A stretch of 64,000 nucleotides of DNA from contig NC_135127.1 in assembly GCF_050908995.1 (NCBI RefSeq), positions 10,186,001-10,250,000 on the forward strand, written 5' to 3'. Of the stretch, positions 61,054 through 64,000 are shown one piece after another. The translations under genes and the position numbers were made by a program. The notes under the pieces are model-generated. The model did not search any database, had not been told where the DNA came from, and worked only from the letters and a program-made list of their open reading frames with translations. How positions within the stretch are numbered: position 1 is the first letter of the stretch; each line of letters begins with the position of its first letter. The stretch comes from Andrena cerasifolii (Eukaryota > Arthropoda > Insecta > Hymenoptera > Andrenidae).

Positions 61054-61168
61054 CTTAATAAAACGCTTGGCTTTCGTCAAGAGTCCCAACGTCGTGTGTC
61101 TCGAGGTCTCTGGACCCAGCGGAACCAGTACCTTCAGCTTTTCCAGGCAATTTCTGAGGTGAGCTCTC
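61054..61168 (-). CDS. Mxd: MXD/MAD-family bHLH-zipper repressor, bHLH exon (internal, partial gene)
   Basis: This internal exon encodes 38 residues. It begins RAHLRNCLEKLK (helix 1), continues through PLGPETSRHTT (end of helix 1 and loop, about residues 16-26), and ends LLTKAKRFIK (helix 2). It matches the MXD1-4/MXI1 bHLH almost residue for residue. It differs clearly from MNT and MYC, which lack the SRHTT loop. Proteins of this family dimerise with MAX, bind E-boxes (CACGTG) in the nucleus and recruit SIN3-HDAC through an N-terminal SID, opposing MYC. The acceptor is a pyrimidine-rich tract ending TTACAG (AG at 61170-61169), and the donor is AAG|GTAGGT (GT at 61053-61052). The exon starts with one base that completes a codon begun upstream, so it has no ATG. 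It ends in phase 0, which fits the zipper exon at 45968. The conserved basic-region Glu and the SID must be encoded upstream, beyond 64000. Calling it MXD is secure; the exact paralogue number is not meaningful in insects. Confidence 0.95.
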
Positions 61169-64000
61169 CTGTAACACGAAAGAAAAACACTGGTCACTTC
61201 GTGCCCCAAAGTCACTCGTCGCAGTGCCTCCATCCACCCACCTTCCATTATCAAAAATCAATTCCCCGAAAATTTGCCAACAATCAATTCGCCTCGCGCA
61301 ATCGACCGACGCAGACCGCCTCGGAAGCACAATACAAGGTAGTTTCCACACCCGCCCCGCCAGCCCAAGACTTAAATTTCCAAGCGATACCATCGCGCTA
61401 GGAACGCTCTGCACACGCGGAACCGTGCGCCCCCCCCCCGACTCGAAACTTTAACGTGCTCGTAACTCGTCGCCGCTGCCGGGTCGAGGGGTAGGTTTTC
61501 GAATTACCTCGAAAGCCTTCCTGGCATCCGTTTTTCGCGTCACGTAGACCGCACGATGAATGGAGCAGAATCTCGCCCGGTAAGCTCCGCTGGAAGCCCG
61601 TAAACGGAGGACAAAATTGAGGCCGAGAACGGAAGAAATGGAAAGGGGTGAGAAGGGCGAGGGAATCCCCCCGTGGCGCAGACCAACACACCCCCGCCTC
61701 CGCCGCGCGGTGGTAAGAATTCGACGACCACCGCGCAGTCGGGGGCCATCGCTCGTGGAAGGCGAAGGTCGTCGACGAAAAGGGGCCTGGGGAAAGCGAT
61801 AAGATCCCGATTATCGCGGCGATCACGGGCCATTAGCCGAACGAATCGCGCGATAAACATACACTCGGAATACGAAAACGGGAAACGGAGGTCGAATTAT
61901 TTCCACCGCCGCAGGAATATCCTGCGGCGAGCATAGGAGGCCGGAAGCGGGGACGTCGCTCGAGGGAAAAGTCCCTTTCTTCGCTCTCTTGCCGGGCTTC
62001 GAGGGGGTGGAAAATCGTTTAAATTCGTGACTCGAAAGCGATCGCCAATTAGATATCGATGGCTTGTCGATGGACGCGGGGTAATCTTTCTCTCCGAGAC
62101 GGGGGTGAATGATAGTTTAAATTAAAGATTTTCTACTGGCCACGGGGGTGGGGAGCGTGAATGAGTCAGATTTCTTTTATTTTTCTTTGCTTTGCTTGAG
62201 AGAGATGTGGAGGGAAGAAACGAATATCTCTGATATGAATTATTAGGAAATCTGGGTTAGCGAAGTTAAATAGGGGATTGTAATTTAAGAATGAGAAAAT
62301 TAAAATGAAAGTGTGCGCAGAGTGAAAGCTGGGGTGAAGCAGCGTTAGGCGCCGTAATTTAACCCAGTGGCTCGAATTAATATTTAGTTACCAGGGTGCT
62401 TAAGAAGTCGTTACCCCGCGTGTACACCAAATGTGGGGTTCATGAACTCGTTGCTGGTTTTTACGAGCCGAAGCACTTGCCGCGGTCGTTGACGTAAATT
62501 TTGCTCGTTAAGTAGAATTAAACGCGTGCAAACGCAACAATGTTTTTGTCGTGGAAATATCGGAGCAGGTTAGAAACTGCATCGTACGAAATATGTATCT
62601 ACGAGCTGAGATCTTCGAGCTGCACGGAAATAGCTTGTGCTTCGTAATAGAATGGCATCGAGAATTTTGAGGCCAGGTTGATCGGGCTCTAGATAACCGA
62701 ATGTTGAACTCCGATAGCGGCGAAAATGCAAAGGAACATGTAACGGTTTAAAAATACTCCCTTCCATTTCTGCTGGCGGACAACTGGTCACGAAGGTGTT
62801 AAATATTGCTCCCGTTTATCGTCCGCTTAAAAACCATCGCGTCCCCGATGTTCGCTTTGATTGCTTAAACACGTTCGTTCGCGGCAATACGCGGCAATGG
62901 GAATCTGAACGCCAGACCGTACGTATAAAACCGACGAGCTTATTCCTAGTCGTCACGCAGCCTCGATAACGAAATAGTTGCAAAAGCACCTTTACACGTC
63001 GCCGAGAATACTTTCGCCCGCCTTGTTCTCAAAAGTCGCCGTAGTTGAACAGAAAGGAAATTACGCGGTAACTCATTCTGTTTCATATCAGCGAGCTTCC
63101 ACAAACTCGTTGATGAAAGTTTTCCTGAAAACAGAAAAGTTAATTATAAAATAATAGAACTTTTCCTTGCCTACTCCCCCCGTTTTTGATCCACAACAGT
63201 ATTCTCGGAAAGCTTCAACCGGAACAACCCTCCATTCATAAGTAAACTCCGTCCATTGTAATTCAAGTAGCTTTTGGAGTTTGTAATTATTCCATAACCA
63301 TAGTCAAGGTATATGATACGCGAGACAGAGTGTGCATGTCATAACGCCAACAATATCCCTGGGACCAAGAGACGAGCAGGGTGTCTTTGTCTCATTAACC
63401 CCCCAGTGACAGCACCTGCTACAGTTTCTTCGCATGGACGAATTATTAAATAAAAGACTTCACTGGGTATGTAACAATTTGAAAGTGGGAAGCGACTATC
63501 CAAGCAGTCATGTATAAAGATGCACGTAATCTATTAAACACACAGGCTAACAATTCAGACGCAGCGCTGAAACCATTATGCACATTTAATCTTCCTGTTC
63601 CCAAGCATATTTCACCTAAAACAATGTTCCTTGCCGGTACGCGCGATACGAAATACTCGGAAAAATCCTTCCCACGAACGGTATCAAACCAGAATCCACG
63701 ATCCTGCGTCCGCAGGCGCATAAAAATCGCTTCTAACGAAACAGACCTGAGAAGAGCTTCGAGGTACACGCGCAGCATGCACAGAAGTAAATCTCGCTCA
63801 CAGGATTCACGAAGAAGGACTTCTTTTCAAGGAAAAAAAGAAAACTTTGTCATTCATGACCTACAACTCGAAACTATTACTCTTTCCACCCCCGTCGATC
63901 CCAGGAGGCCAAGTAGAGCAGAAAAGTGTAGGCACCCTCGAAAGAAGAATAATAAAAAAAGAAGAAGGAAAACCCAATCAAGCAAAGGACCTAGCGACAC
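61169..64000 (-). other. Mxd intron upstream of the bHLH exon (incomplete)
   Basis: The bHLH exon opens with a splice acceptor in phase 2, so an exon ending in the basic region (expected motif near THNELEKNR) lies upstream on the minus strand. I searched 61169-64000 for the reverse complement of that motif followed by a donor and did not find it, so the intron exceeds 2.8 kb. The stretch has a 10-base C run (61430-61439) and GC-rich sequence to about 62000. Beyond that it is ordinary mixed sequence with nothing else recognisable. Confidence 0.6.

Overview
The window looks like insect nuclear DNA, most plausibly from a hymenopteran (ant, bee or wasp). The grounds are CpG-rich unique sequence between AT-rich stretches, canonical GT-AG splice sites, a large gene with multi-kilobase introns, and a mix of short non-autonomous DNA transposons. 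The order is inferred from general character; no species-diagnostic gene is present. Nearly all of the 64 kb is non-coding.

The only protein-coding gene I can support is on the minus strand: a MXD/MAD-family bHLH-leucine-zipper repressor (Max dimerization protein). Two internal exons are present. Exon A (61168 to 61054) encodes the end of the basic region, helix 1, the loop and helix 2. Exon B (45968 to 45653) encodes the leucine zipper, a low-complexity insert and a Ser-rich tail. The exons are in compatible phase, each has a consensus acceptor and donor, and a 15.1 kb intron separates them. The N-terminal exons (SID and most of the basic region) must lie beyond position 64000. The C-terminal exon was not found with confidence.

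Mobile DNA is mostly short, non-autonomous class II elements. They are: a Transib-like element at 2528-3211 with a perfect 5-bp CGCCG target duplication and RSS-like ends; a Tc1/mariner-type element at 6451-6860; a hAT element at 16384-16795 with a perfect 8-bp duplication; a second hAT element at 54356-54611; a complete TTAA-flanked (piggyBac-like) element at 14032-14743; two further TTAA+GGG left ends at 7519 and 36786; and inverted-repeat elements near 4662, 51821, 56443 and 58985. Two probable 5'-truncated non-LTR retrotransposon tails end in (ATA)n or (AAT)n.

Other structure includes diverged direct duplications of unique sequence. One pair, about 230 bp each with a 31-nt identical core, flanks the zipper exon. 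A possible plus-strand spliced non-coding or 5'UTR exon lies at 40547-40726. There is also a 29-bp near-perfect palindrome and long purine/pyrimidine-asymmetric tracts. I found no convincing tRNA, rRNA, microRNA, CRISPR array or novel multi-gene system.
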